Part shown: piece after piece, positions 16,582-23,305 of the stretch
Layout: every line of letters starts with the position of its first letter
Numbering within the stretch: the stretch's first letter is position 1
Source of the DNA: Planctomycetota bacterium
Lineage (GTDB): Bacteria > Planctomycetota > JAFGQW01
DNA: 35,227 bases
Direction: 5' to 3'
NCBI GenBank assembly: GCA_016935485.1
Contig: JAFGQW010000257.1
Coordinates: 1-35,227, forward strand
Notes under the pieces: model-generated
The model's database searches: none
What the model saw: the letters and a program-made list of their open reading frames with translations, nothing else
Told to the model about the DNA's origin: nothing
Translations under genes and position numbers: made by a program

Positions 16582-18258
16582 TCAGGCCGCGCTCACGTAG
16601 CGATGCGCCGCGGCCGCCGGCCGCGGCGGGAATTCGACCGCGACGACGGCCACATCCTCGGGCAGGTCGTCGAGGTAGCGTTCGCAGTTGGTCCGCGTGA
16701 GCACGCGTGCGGCCGCCGTGAACGCTTCCTCGCTCGCGGCGAGCACGTCGTCCGGCCGCAGGCCCGACTCCCCGGTGCGCGCCTCGCGGAGCGCCGCCCG
16801 GTTGCGGGCGCTCTCGGCGATGCGGGCGATCACCGCACCGCTCACCAGGTCGCGCGGCGTCACGGTTCGCCGGCTGCCGTCGGCCAGCCGCAGCACGGCC
16901 AGCGCGCCCGCGCCGTTCGGCGCGTAGATCTGGACGAGCACCGCTTCGATGATCGCCGCGCGCGCCGCGGCGGCATCCACGGGCCGCCCGTTGCCGGCGT
17001 ACGGCAGCTCGAGCTTGAGGTGCTTGGTGAAGATGTCGGCCGCCGCGCGCCGGGCGGGGCGCGGCACGTGGACGATCCAGTCGCCGAGCCGACCCGGGCG
17101 GAGCAGCGCCGGATCGACCGCGTCCACGCGATTGGTGGCGGCGATGATCATCACGTTGCCGCGCGCCTCGAAGCCGTCGAGCTCCGCGGCCAGCGCCATC
17201 TGCACGCGGTCATCCACGCGGCCGAGCGAGGCGCCGCGCACTGCCGCCACCGCGTCGATCTCGTCGAGGAAGATCACCACCGGCACGCCCGGCTCGCGCG
17301 CGCTCGCCTCGCGGGCGACGCGGAAGAGCTCGCGGTAGTTCTGCTCGGACTGGGAGTACCAGACGCTGTGGAGGGCGGCCGGTTTGACGTTGATGAAGCG
17401 ACTGCGGCCGGCGCCGGTGAGCTGGCCGAGGTGGCTCGCGAGGCAGCGGGCGAGCAGCGTCTTGCCGTTGCCGGGCGGGCCCGAGAGCAGCAGGGCCAGC
17501 GCGGAGCGCAGTCCGTAGCGCTTGACGATGGCCGGCGACTCCATGCGCAGCCCCAGGTAATCCAGAAGCTCGTGGACCAGCCGGTCCAGGCCGCCGAGAT
17601 CGGCGAAAGTCTCCACCGGCGACTCCTCGAGGAAGAACCGCTCGCCGGTCGCGGGCGGCACGGCCTCGAGAGCCATCATGGCGGCGCGATCCCAGCGCAC
17701 GAGGTTCCCCGCCGCGAGCGCAGACTCGGCCAGCCCGGCGGCGGCCAGCACGACGATCTCCTCGTCGCGCGCCTTGAGCACCAGGCGCCCGTCGGGCAGC
17801 CAGCGGTCGAACAGCGCGGTGTCGCCTGCGGCCGGCGCCTCGGACCGCGCCATGATCACGTTGCGCGTGTCGTTGAGATAGACCGCATCGCCGGCGCGGA
17901 GGGTCTCGAGGTCGAGATCCTCGTGGGCGACGATCACGTGCCGGCCGTCTCCCAGCCGGATCTCGAAGCGCCGCTGGACCGGCGGTCCGACGGCGGCGAC
18001 GAGCGTGGCCGCGTGCCAGGGCGGCGCGGTCAGCTGCTCGTGCAGCTCACGCAGCTTGGCGAGGGTTGCCTGCGCGTCGGCGAGTCCCCCCTGGAGCCGG
18101 GCGATCCGCGCCAGAAGCACGCGGTCGACCTGCGCGGAGATCTCGGGAGACTCGCTCCGCATCTGCGCGATCAGCCGGAGCTTGTCGGGCGCGGTGACGT
18201 CGTTGCGGAGCACGTGGTCGAGGAGCTGCAGCGGGACGGTGGGCGCTTCACGGGGCAT
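16582..18258 (-). CDS. ARC/Mpa-type AAA+ ATPase (proteasome-activator-like)
   Basis: This 558-residue hexameric unfoldase has the ARC/Mpa layout: an N-terminal coiled coil (about 41-77), two OB-like beta domains (about 80-205) and one AAA+ module (about 215-530). Walker A is SGPPGNGKT (259-267), Walker B VVIFLDEID (327-335), sensor 1 AATN (N376), with arginine-finger region RPGR (387-390). The pore loop is near VKPAALHSVWYSQSE. In actinobacteria the coiled coil captures Pup and the ring feeds clients to the 20S proteasome. Here the C-terminus is HRYVSAA, so the usual terminal hydrophobic-Tyr-X docking motif is not at the end, and no 20S genes are in the window. Its ATG overlaps the JAB stop by 11 bases; AAGGGAGGGAACC is a strong ribosome site. 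Confidence 0.92.
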   Translation of the reverse strand: MPREAPTVPLQLLDHVLRNDVTAPDKLRLIAQMRSESPEISAQVDRVLLARIARLQGGLADAQATLAKLRELHEQLTAPPWHAATLVAAVGPPVQRRFEIRLGDGRHVIVAHEDLDLETLRAGDAVYLNDTRNVIMARSEAPAAGDTALFDRWLPDGRLVLKARDEEIVVLAAAGLAESALAAGNLVRWDRAAMMALEAVPPATGERFFLEESPVETFADLGGLDRLVHELLDYLGLRMESPAIVKRYGLRSALALLLSGPPGNGKTLLARCLASHLGQLTGAGRSRFINVKPAALHSVWYSQSEQNYRELFRVAREASAREPGVPVVIFLDEIDAVAAVRGASLGRVDDRVQMALAAELDGFEARGNVMIIAATNRVDAVDPALLRPGRLGDWIVHVPRPARRAAADIFTKHLKLELPYAGNGRPVDAAAARAAIIEAVLVQIYAPNGAGALAVLRLADGSRRTVTPRDLVSGAVIARIAESARNRAALREARTGESGLRPDDVLAASEEAFTAAARVLTRTNCERYLDDLPEDVAVVAVEFPPRPAAAAHRYVSAA

Positions 18259-19336
18259 GGTTCCCTCCCTTCGGTGCGTGCTTCAAGTGATACCCGCGCG
18301 GCTGGAGATCGCCGCGCGACCAGCCATAGACGTCGTGGTAACGCTCCCAGGTGAGGTCGTTGCGCACGCGGTCGCCGAGCACGAGCGCCACGCTGTAGGC
18401 GCGCGGGAAGACGGTCTGGTGCAGGCGGCGATCGGCGGCGCTGAAGAACCCGCGCGCGAGCGGACAGGCCAGGCGGCGGGCGGGCTCGCAGTCGCCGCAC
18501 CAGGTGCGCGCGGGATGCGAGTGCCACCAGCCGAGCATCAGCTCGCCGGCGCCGCGGAGCGCGAGCGCCTGCGCGACGTCGGTCCAGGTTTCGGGCGTGA
18601 ACTCGAGGTGTTTCGACCCGGCTCGCGCGTGGCGCGCCGGGATCTGGGCGGTCACCTCGGCCAGGATCTCCGGGCCGCGCGGGTCGCGGTGGAGCCGCCC
18701 CACGAGGATGCCGCCCGTCTCCACGCCGCCTGCGGCCGCCGTCCGCACGGCGGCCTCCTCGAGGACGTGCGGCCACAGCAGCAGCGGCATCTCGTCGTCG
18801 TGCGGCGGGCCGCACACCTCGGCGTCGGCGAGCAGCGCGTCGAGGCGGGAGGGCTCGAGCGGAAGCGGCTGCGGGACGGTCCGGAAGGTCGGCGCGGCCG
18901 CGGCGCGCGGGCGCGCCGCCTCCTCGCCCGGAGCGACGGCGTAGGCGACCAGCCGGTAGACGACCCGCTCCTCCGCGCCCAGCCGTCCCGCGCGAACCAG
19001 CGCATGGACGGCGTCCTGTGCGAAGAGCTGGAACGTGTGCGTGCACAGCCGGCAGCCGCCGAGCGGAGCGCGATCGGCGCTGGGACCCGGGCCCGCGGTG
19101 GCGCCGAGCAGCTCAAGCTCCACGGCGGCCACGAAGGGCTCGCCGAGGGCGCTGTCCCAGACGGGCGCCGCCGACCAGTGCGCGCGCCGGCCGAGCTCCG
19201 GCGGCAGGCGGCCCTTGCGAACGGCCTCGAACTCGAGGCATTCCAGCGCCGCCTCGAACGCCTCCGGCGGGAGCGGCGCGTGGCCGATCCGCGCGCTCTC
19301 CCGGAACAGCTCCAGCACGAATCGAAACCGGCTCAC
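18248..19336 (-). CDS. JAB/JAMM-domain metallopeptidase (deubiquitinase-like)
   Basis: This 362-residue protein has an unrecognised N-terminal region (about 1-150, with a CxxC at 95/98) followed by an MPN+/JAB domain (about 185-345). The zinc-protease set is complete: E206 in VETGGILVG, H272 and H274 in WHSHP, and S299/D302 in FSAAD. Between HxH and SxxD there are about 25 residues instead of the usual 10 or so, and the insertion carries C280, C283 and C291. In E1/E2 operons, JAB enzymes trim Ubl precursors or remove conjugates. The start is assigned to GTG at 19336, with AAAGG eight bases ahead; no ATG is close by. It lies between the Ubl gene and the ATPase and overlaps the ATPase start. 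Confidence 0.88.
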   Translation of the reverse strand: MSRFRFVLELFRESARIGHAPLPPEAFEAALECLEFEAVRKGRLPPELGRRAHWSAAPVWDSALGEPFVAAVELELLGATAGPGPSADRAPLGGCRLCTHTFQLFAQDAVHALVRAGRLGAEERVVYRLVAYAVAPGEEAARPRAAAAPTFRTVPQPLPLEPSRLDALLADAEVCGPPHDDEMPLLLWPHVLEEAAVRTAAAGGVETGGILVGRLHRDPRGPEILAEVTAQIPARHARAGSKHLEFTPETWTDVAQALALRGAGELMLGWWHSHPARTWCGDCEPARRLACPLARGFFSAADRRLHQTVFPRAYSVALVLGDRVRNDLTWERYHDVYGWSRGDLQPRGYHLKHAPKGGNHAP

Positions 19337-19425
19337 GGCGAACGCCTTTCTGCGGCCCGGGTGCGGGCGGCCCCGCGCGGCGGGGCGATGCGCCGGGTGC
19401 CGCGCACGCACCCGCGGCCGCCGCT

Positions 19426-19728
19426 TCAGTCCTGCGGTCCGCGCGCGCCCGCGTCGACGTTGGGATGCAGCACGATCCGGTCGCTCGGCCGGAGCGCCTC
19501 GCCCACCCGCTCGGCCGCGTTCAGATGGCGCCCCTCGCGCTCCAGCCGGGCGTGGTACGTGAACGGCTCGCCCGACGTGGACGAGCGCGGCAGCCCCATG
19601 CGCTCCACGGCGCCCCGGATGAAATCGCCCACCAGCGTGTCCGGCTCGACGTCGCTGGCCCGCACCCGCTTCTGTCCCGACACGTCGCTCACCTCGAGGG
19701 TGAGCGCGCCATTGTTGCGCACCACCAT
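19426..19728 (-). CDS. Ubiquitin-like beta-grasp protein (YukD/EsaB-like)
   Basis: This 100-residue protein is predicted to have the ubiquitin fold. A strand-strand start (LTLEVSDVSGQKRVRASDV) is followed by the central helix DTLVGDFIRGAVERMGL (30-46). Strands then run through YHARLEREGRHLN and the closing DRIVLHP typical of ubiquitin-like proteins. The tail is NVDAGARGPQD: there is no GlyGly, and only a single Gly that JAB cleavage could expose. YukD-like Ubls occur in bacterial E1/E2/RING/JAB operons and have been predicted to be conjugated. GAGGAGGTG stands close before the ATG. It lies 17 bases after the CesT-like gene and 89 bases before JAB. Assignment rests on length, pattern and context; I cannot run a fold search. 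Confidence 0.75.
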   Translation of the reverse strand: MVVRNNGALTLEVSDVSGQKRVRASDVEPDTLVGDFIRGAVERMGLPRSSTSGEPFTYHARLEREGRHLNAAERVGEALRPSDRIVLHPNVDAGARGPQD

Positions 19729-19745
19729 TGTGCACCTCCTCGCCG

Positions 19746-20654
19746 TCACTCCACACGCTGCCGACCACGCGCCTGGATCGCCAGGAACACCCTGGCGATG
19801 TGCTCGTGGCAAAGACACTCCACTTCCGCGGCCGCCAGCCGGCCGGCCGCCGCGCACGCGGCGAAGGCAGCGGCCAGCTCGTCGGCCTCGGGCGGGTTCT
19901 CGAAGCCCACCTCGAGGCAGGCGATGTCCTCGCCCGCCTCGGTCGCGACGGCCGCGGCGCGCACGAGACGGACGCGGCCGTTGACGCCGAGCAGGAAACG
20001 CGCGAGCGCCTCGTGCGCGACGGCGTCGGCGAGCGCCACGCGCCCGAGCTCGACGGCGATCCGGACGCCGTTCGCTGCGGTCCCGTGCACGACGGCGACC
20101 AGGACGGGGCCGGTCTGCGGCGCTGTCGCGAGCGGTACTGCCAGCGTGCCGTCGGCCCGCACGTCGTGCGGCCAGCCGGCCTCGCGGATCCGTTCGGCGA
20201 CGTCCGGCGCGGGCGGCCCGTCGGGCGGCGCGCCGGCGTCGTCGGGCGGCTCGGCAAGGCAGCGCGCCGCCGCGAGAAGGGCGGCGTGCGCGTGCGCGAG
20301 GTCGGACCGGCGCGCGCATTCGCGGACGAGCGGCACCTCGGCGCGCAGTTCCGGCCGGCGCCGGCCGGGCACGAGCGCCAGCCGCACGCCGGCCGGCAGG
20401 TGGTGGTTGCGCCGGAGCAGCAGACCCGGGTCCCGGGCGGCGGCCGGCCCGCAATGGCTGGTGAACGCGGCCATGGCAAGCGTGAGCCAGTCGCCGTCGC
20501 GGCGCATCCGGATCAGGCGCCCGTGGGGCGGCGGCCCCGGCAGCTGCCATCCACCGGCCGTCCGGCGGAGGCCGGGCAGTGCGGCGCCGAGCGCCGAGAC
20601 GAGCGCGACATCGTCGCCAACGGCGGCGGCGAGCGTGGCGGTGCGATCGATCAC
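19746..20654 (-). CDS. Duplicated CesT/TY-chaperone-like protein in conjugation operon
   Basis: This 302-residue protein is made of two similar halves (about 30-135 and 155-285). Each has a GW...DG/G start, a hydrophobic strand pair, an 'LL..N' helix (LLLRRNHHLP; FLLGVNGRVR), an alternating strand and a long Ala-rich helix. The pattern resembles the type III secretion chaperone/TY-chaperone fold, but no diagnostic residue settles this. It has no signal peptide and no membrane segment. Start is GTG at 20654, overlapping the E2 stop in a GTGA junction, with the strong ribosome site GGAAGGAGG. Wedged between E2 and Ubl, it is probably an adaptor, chaperone or substrate-binding subunit; that role is inference. 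Confidence 0.7.
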   Translation of the reverse strand: MIDRTATLAAAVGDDVALVSALGAALPGLRRTAGGWQLPGPPPHGRLIRMRRDGDWLTLAMAAFTSHCGPAAARDPGLLLRRNHHLPAGVRLALVPGRRRPELRAEVPLVRECARRSDLAHAHAALLAAARCLAEPPDDAGAPPDGPPAPDVAERIREAGWPHDVRADGTLAVPLATAPQTGPVLVAVVHGTAANGVRIAVELGRVALADAVAHEALARFLLGVNGRVRLVRAAAVATEAGEDIACLEVGFENPPEADELAAAFAACAAAGRLAAAEVECLCHEHIARVFLAIQARGRQRVE

Positions 20655-21202
20655 GGTGCGCCTCCTTCCGGGGTGGGGTCCGCCGCCAGCGACTCGAACT
20701 GCGCCACGGGCTTTCGCTTGAGGGGGCGCCGGTCGATCGGGAAGCGCGCGGTATTGCGGCGCGCCCAGGCGCAGGCCTCGGGATTCAGGGCGTCGTGCTC
20801 CAGGGTGGTCATCTTCTGGTACGTGATCACTTCGTAGGCCTGGTAGACAAGCTCCACGATGCCCGTGCCCGGATGCATCCGGCCGAGGCACATGCCCGGA
20901 AACCGGAGGTTGGGGTGCCAGGCGTGGGGCGGCGCGAGCAGGGTGACGATCTGGTAGGGACGCACCGCCCGGAGGTAGTCCGGAGGGAAGTGGATGCCGA
21001 CCTCGAAGCGGTCGTGCTCCGCGACGGCGCGGGTCTCGGGATCGCACACCAGGCCGCGGCACGTGAAGCGGGCGAGGTAGCGGTCGGGAAACGGGCCGGA
21101 GCCGCGCAGCGGTAGCAGCATGAGGAGGTCGCTCTCGGCGGCGAGTGCCAAGCCGGCCACGAGCTGCGCCTTGAGGAAATCCAGGAAGATCGCGTCCTCC
21201 AT
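20651..21202 (-). CDS. E2-like ubiquitin-conjugating enzyme
   Basis: This 183-residue protein has the UBC fold signature in order. Strand region HDRFEVGIHFPPDYL (63-77) corresponds to the F..P..YP part of E2s, HPN is at 96-98, and the catalytic Cys C105 lies in FPGMCLG. A crossover-helix segment follows, ending in ALNPEACAW (138-146), the counterpart of eukaryotic PLNxEA. The HPN Asn that stabilises the oxyanion is kept, so isopeptide transfer chemistry is plausible. It would accept the Ubl as a thioester from the E1 and act with the RING protein. The ATG at 21202 has GAGGAG at about eight bases. It starts a tightly packed block after a 195-base gap downstream of the E1 gene and overlaps the next gene by four bases. 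Confidence 0.9.
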   Translation of the reverse strand: MEDAIFLDFLKAQLVAGLALAAESDLLMLLPLRGSGPFPDRYLARFTCRGLVCDPETRAVAEHDRFEVGIHFPPDYLRAVRPYQIVTLLAPPHAWHPNLRFPGMCLGRMHPGTGIVELVYQAYEVITYQKMTTLEHDALNPEACAWARRNTARFPIDRRPLKRKPVAQFESLAADPTPEGGAP

Positions 21203-21328
21203 GGTCACAACTCCTCGCAGTGACCGCGCCGGATTCGACCGGCGCTCGCCGCGGGCGAGCGGTGCCGGCGAGCCGCGCGCTGGACCCGTGAAGGATGCCA
21301 CCGTGGCAAGAGGGATGGATGTGGCGCG

Positions 21329-21344
21329 CTGCGGGATCCCGCAG
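21329..21344. repeat. Palindrome CTGCGGGATCCCGCAG, copy 1
   Basis: Perfect 16-base palindrome in the gap between E1 and E2. Read on the minus strand it is followed by GCGCGCCA, as is copy 2, so the repeated unit is about 22 bases. Its centre is 43 bases, about four helical turns, from copy 2. It could be an operator for an internal promoter or an RNA hairpin. Confidence 0.7.
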
Positions 21345-21372
21345 GGCGCCCGCGTCGATCCATGGCGCGCGC

Positions 21373-21386
21373 TGCGGAATTCCGCA
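21373..21386. repeat. Palindrome TGCGGAATTCCGCA, copy 2
   Basis: Perfect 14-base palindrome sharing the TGCGGRA...CCGCA form with copies 1 and 3. It lies 11 bases downstream of the E1 stop codon in the transcription direction. Confidence 0.7.
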
Positions 21387-21397
21387 CCGCGCTTGCG

Positions 21398-22498
21398 TCA
21401 ATCGCGGCCGAGCTCGAAGTGCCTGTCGCGGCCGTACGCGTCAACTCGCAGCACATCACCGGCTTGGAGTCCGAGCGCGCCGAGCGGGCAGTCGACGTAG
21501 CGGCCGAAGAACCGACGGGAGAGCGGCGCGAGAGCCACGCGATCGAGCAGGTGGAAACCCGACGGAATCATGTCGCCGCCGCAGCGCCGGCAGGTGCGGT
21601 CGCGCGCGGCGAGCCGGTCGGGGCGCACGAGCGTCGCCCGGGCGCGGCCGCAGCGCGCACAGACCAGGCGGGAGGCGAAGGGGTGCTCCTCGATGGCGAA
21701 CGAGACCGCATCGACGGCGGAGCCCATCCGCCGGGCCAGCCCGCGGAGCGACAGGCGCGCCGGTCCTTCGTCCAGGCGCTCGATCGCCCACGTGCGGTGG
21801 TCGAAGCGGCAGGAGGGGTTGCGCACGAGCCGTGTGACGAAATGACGCCGGTGGCGCGCGTCGAGGAGCACTTCGTGGCCGGGCGGCAGCGTGTCGGGGC
21901 GGCCAGTGAGCAGGTTTCGGCACTCCAGCGCCTGGAGCGAGGCGGCCAGGGCGCCGAGCGCCGAGGGCGCGCCGGTGGCGGCGGCCGGGGTTCCGCCGCA
22001 CGGGTAGGCGACCTCCAGGTGCGCGAAGTCCTGATCCTGCCACGCGCACTCGAGGCACGGCAGGTCGTGCGCCGGCCGGAACATCGTGATCCGCGCGAGC
22101 AGGCCGTCGGCCTGGACGCCGGCGTCGATCCACGGCACGCCGAGCCGGAAGGCCGCCTGGTTCACCCAGCGCCGCGACTCGCGGGAGTCCAGGGCGGTCA
22201 AGATCACGTCGCCGCGCAGCCGCCCGAGCGGCACGGACTGGACCGGCCGGGCCTCGGTTTCCACGGCGAGCTCGGGGCGGATGCGCGCGAGCCGCGCGGC
22301 CTGGACCTCGACCTTGGCGCGACCCACGTCGCACGCGTCGATGTCCTGCGAGGCCAGGTTGGAGCGCTCGTACGTGTCCGGGTCCACGAGCACCACGCGG
22401 CCGACCTCCGGGAGGCGGCCCACGTGGGGCACGAGGTGGGAGCCGATGTTGCCGCCCGCGCCGACGATCACGACGCTCGCGGCGTGCTCACAGGCCAT
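21398..22498 (-). CDS. E1-like Ubl-activating enzyme (ThiF/MoeB family) with C-terminal zinc ribbon
   Basis: This 366-residue protein would adenylate the Ubl C-terminus and form a thioester. The Rossmann part has VGAGGNIGS (12-20), D39/D41 in VDPD, K62 and D104 in ALDSRESR. A first zinc pair is PCLEC (C148, C151). YPCGG places C167 where ThiF/E1 proteins carry the reactive Cys, before the helix SLQALECRNLL. The usual Arg in the NLxRQ segment is missing: it reads SNLASQ. Residues about 200-366 form an extra domain with CARC (280/283) and CRRC (303/306), a zinc ribbon, and a beta-rich tail that could present the E2. It overlaps the RING gene by 11 bases. Family assignment is firm. Confidence 0.93.
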   Translation of the reverse strand: MACEHAASVVIVGAGGNIGSHLVPHVGRLPEVGRVVLVDPDTYERSNLASQDIDACDVGRAKVEVQAARLARIRPELAVETEARPVQSVPLGRLRGDVILTALDSRESRRWVNQAAFRLGVPWIDAGVQADGLLARITMFRPAHDLPCLECAWQDQDFAHLEVAYPCGGTPAAATGAPSALGALAASLQALECRNLLTGRPDTLPPGHEVLLDARHRRHFVTRLVRNPSCRFDHRTWAIERLDEGPARLSLRGLARRMGSAVDAVSFAIEEHPFASRLVCARCGRARATLVRPDRLAARDRTCRRCGGDMIPSGFHLLDRVALAPLSRRFFGRYVDCPLGALGLQAGDVLRVDAYGRDRHFELGRD

Positions 22499-23048
22499 CG
22501 GGCGTCCAGCGGTAGTCGGCGGCGCCCGCGGTCGGGCACGGGCAGGCGCCGCAGACCGCGCCGTAGGTCCAGCAGGGCCGGCCGATCGCCTCGTTCTGGT
22601 GGTGCCAAACGCCGCACTCCGGGCATCGTAGCGCCGGGGAACCCGGCGCGATCGGCGCCTTGCAGCGGCCGCAATGGATAACGCGGTCGCCGGCGGGCAG
22701 CGGCTCGACGCGGGCCGGGCGCTCGGCGGAGAAGTAGCAGCGCATTCCGGCCGGCAGGCGGATCTCGTCGCGGTCCGCCAGCGCCTTCACCCCGGCGACC
22801 GGCAGCCCGTTGACGCGCACGTCGTCGTCGAACGCGCAGAACAGCGCCCAGCACTTCTCGTCGTCCGGGGCGCGGCGAACGAGCAGGACGCCGGCCGGCG
22901 GCAGCGGCGCGCCGGACACAGGATCGGCGACGCGCTCGTCCGCGCGCACGAGCCTGGCATCACAATTCGGGTCGAGCACGTGAGCTTCGCTGTCGAGCAT
23001 GGCCACGGCCCACTCACCGGCTTCGCGTTCCATCCAGAGGTGCGCCAT
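22488..23048 (-). CDS. FHA-like plus RING-type zinc-finger protein (candidate E3)
   Basis: This 186-residue cytoplasmic protein has two parts. Residues about 1-115 resemble a degenerate forkhead-associated beta-sandwich (VRVNGLPV...ALADRDEIRL), but the phosphothreonine-binding Arg/Ser are not recognisable. Residues 126-171 are a RING-type binuclear treble clef: C126-x2-C129, C142-x2-C145, H149/H150, C159 and C166-x2-C169, with CPECGVWHH and CW resembling prokaryotic RING families. A RING would bring the charged E2 to targets, making this the candidate E3. It is the first gene of the operon, with AAGGAG nine bases before its ATG, and overlaps E1 by 11 bases. E3 function is inferred from the finger and context. 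Confidence 0.85.
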   Translation of the reverse strand: MAHLWMEREAGEWAVAMLDSEAHVLDPNCDARLVRADERVADPVSGAPLPPAGVLLVRRAPDDEKCWALFCAFDDDVRVNGLPVAGVKALADRDEIRLPAGMRCYFSAERPARVEPLPAGDRVIHCGRCKAPIAPGSPALRCPECGVWHHQNEAIGRPCWTYGAVCGACPCPTAGAADYRWTPDGL

Positions 23049-23225
23049 CGCGGGGACTCCTTGCCAATTGCCGCTGTCCGATTGCCGGGTTTTCCCGCGG
23101 AACAAACGCTGCTCCGTGGGGTCTCTAAGACATCGCCTCATCCGCGGCGCGCGGGCGCGTTGGGCCGCTGCGATGCCGCGCTCCACGAGCATCGGAGACT
23201 TCGCGAGAGGAGGCCAGCAGCAAGG

Positions 23226-23231
23226 TTGACA
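23226..23231 (+). promoter_or_regulatory. Candidate -35 box upstream of the divergent unknown gene
   Basis: A consensus TTGACA lies 75 bases before the ATG at 23306. No good -10 is present at 16-18 bases (AACGAC at 23249-23254), so an activator or alternative sigma factor may be involved. The palindrome at 23260-23275 lies just downstream of where the -10 would be, the position of a repressor operator. Confidence 0.35.
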
Positions 23232-23259
23232 GAACATCGGCGTGGGAGAACGACCGCGG

Positions 23260-23275
23260 CTGCGGGATTCCGCAG
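23260..23275. repeat. Palindrome CTGCGGGATTCCGCAG, copy 3
   Basis: Near-perfect 16-base palindrome of the same family as the two copies in the E1-E2 gap, in the 257-base divergent intergenic region between the RING gene and the unknown gene. Three copies are confined to this locus as far as I can see in the window. Confidence 0.65.
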
Positions 23276-23305
23276 CAATCCGCCAAACCGGTGGGAGACA
23301 CAATC

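Noticed and set aside
12995-16600. A 1201-codon plus-strand open frame opposite the Pup ligase, Pup and Dop-like genes
   Set aside because: Low-complexity composition without motifs. The minus strand carries recognisable catalytic motifs and ribosome sites throughout.
19426-19728. Reading the small Ubl as a ThiS/MoaD sulfur carrier for cofactor synthesis
   Set aside because: It lacks the C-terminal GG essential for sulfur carriers, and the neighbours are E2, RING and JAB, not thiamine or molybdopterin genes.
21329-21386. BamHI- and EcoRI-like cores in the palindromes as cloning or assembly artefacts
   Set aside because: The third copy has GGATTC instead, the flanks are also repeated, and no vector-like sequence is present, so a natural regulatory repeat is more likely.
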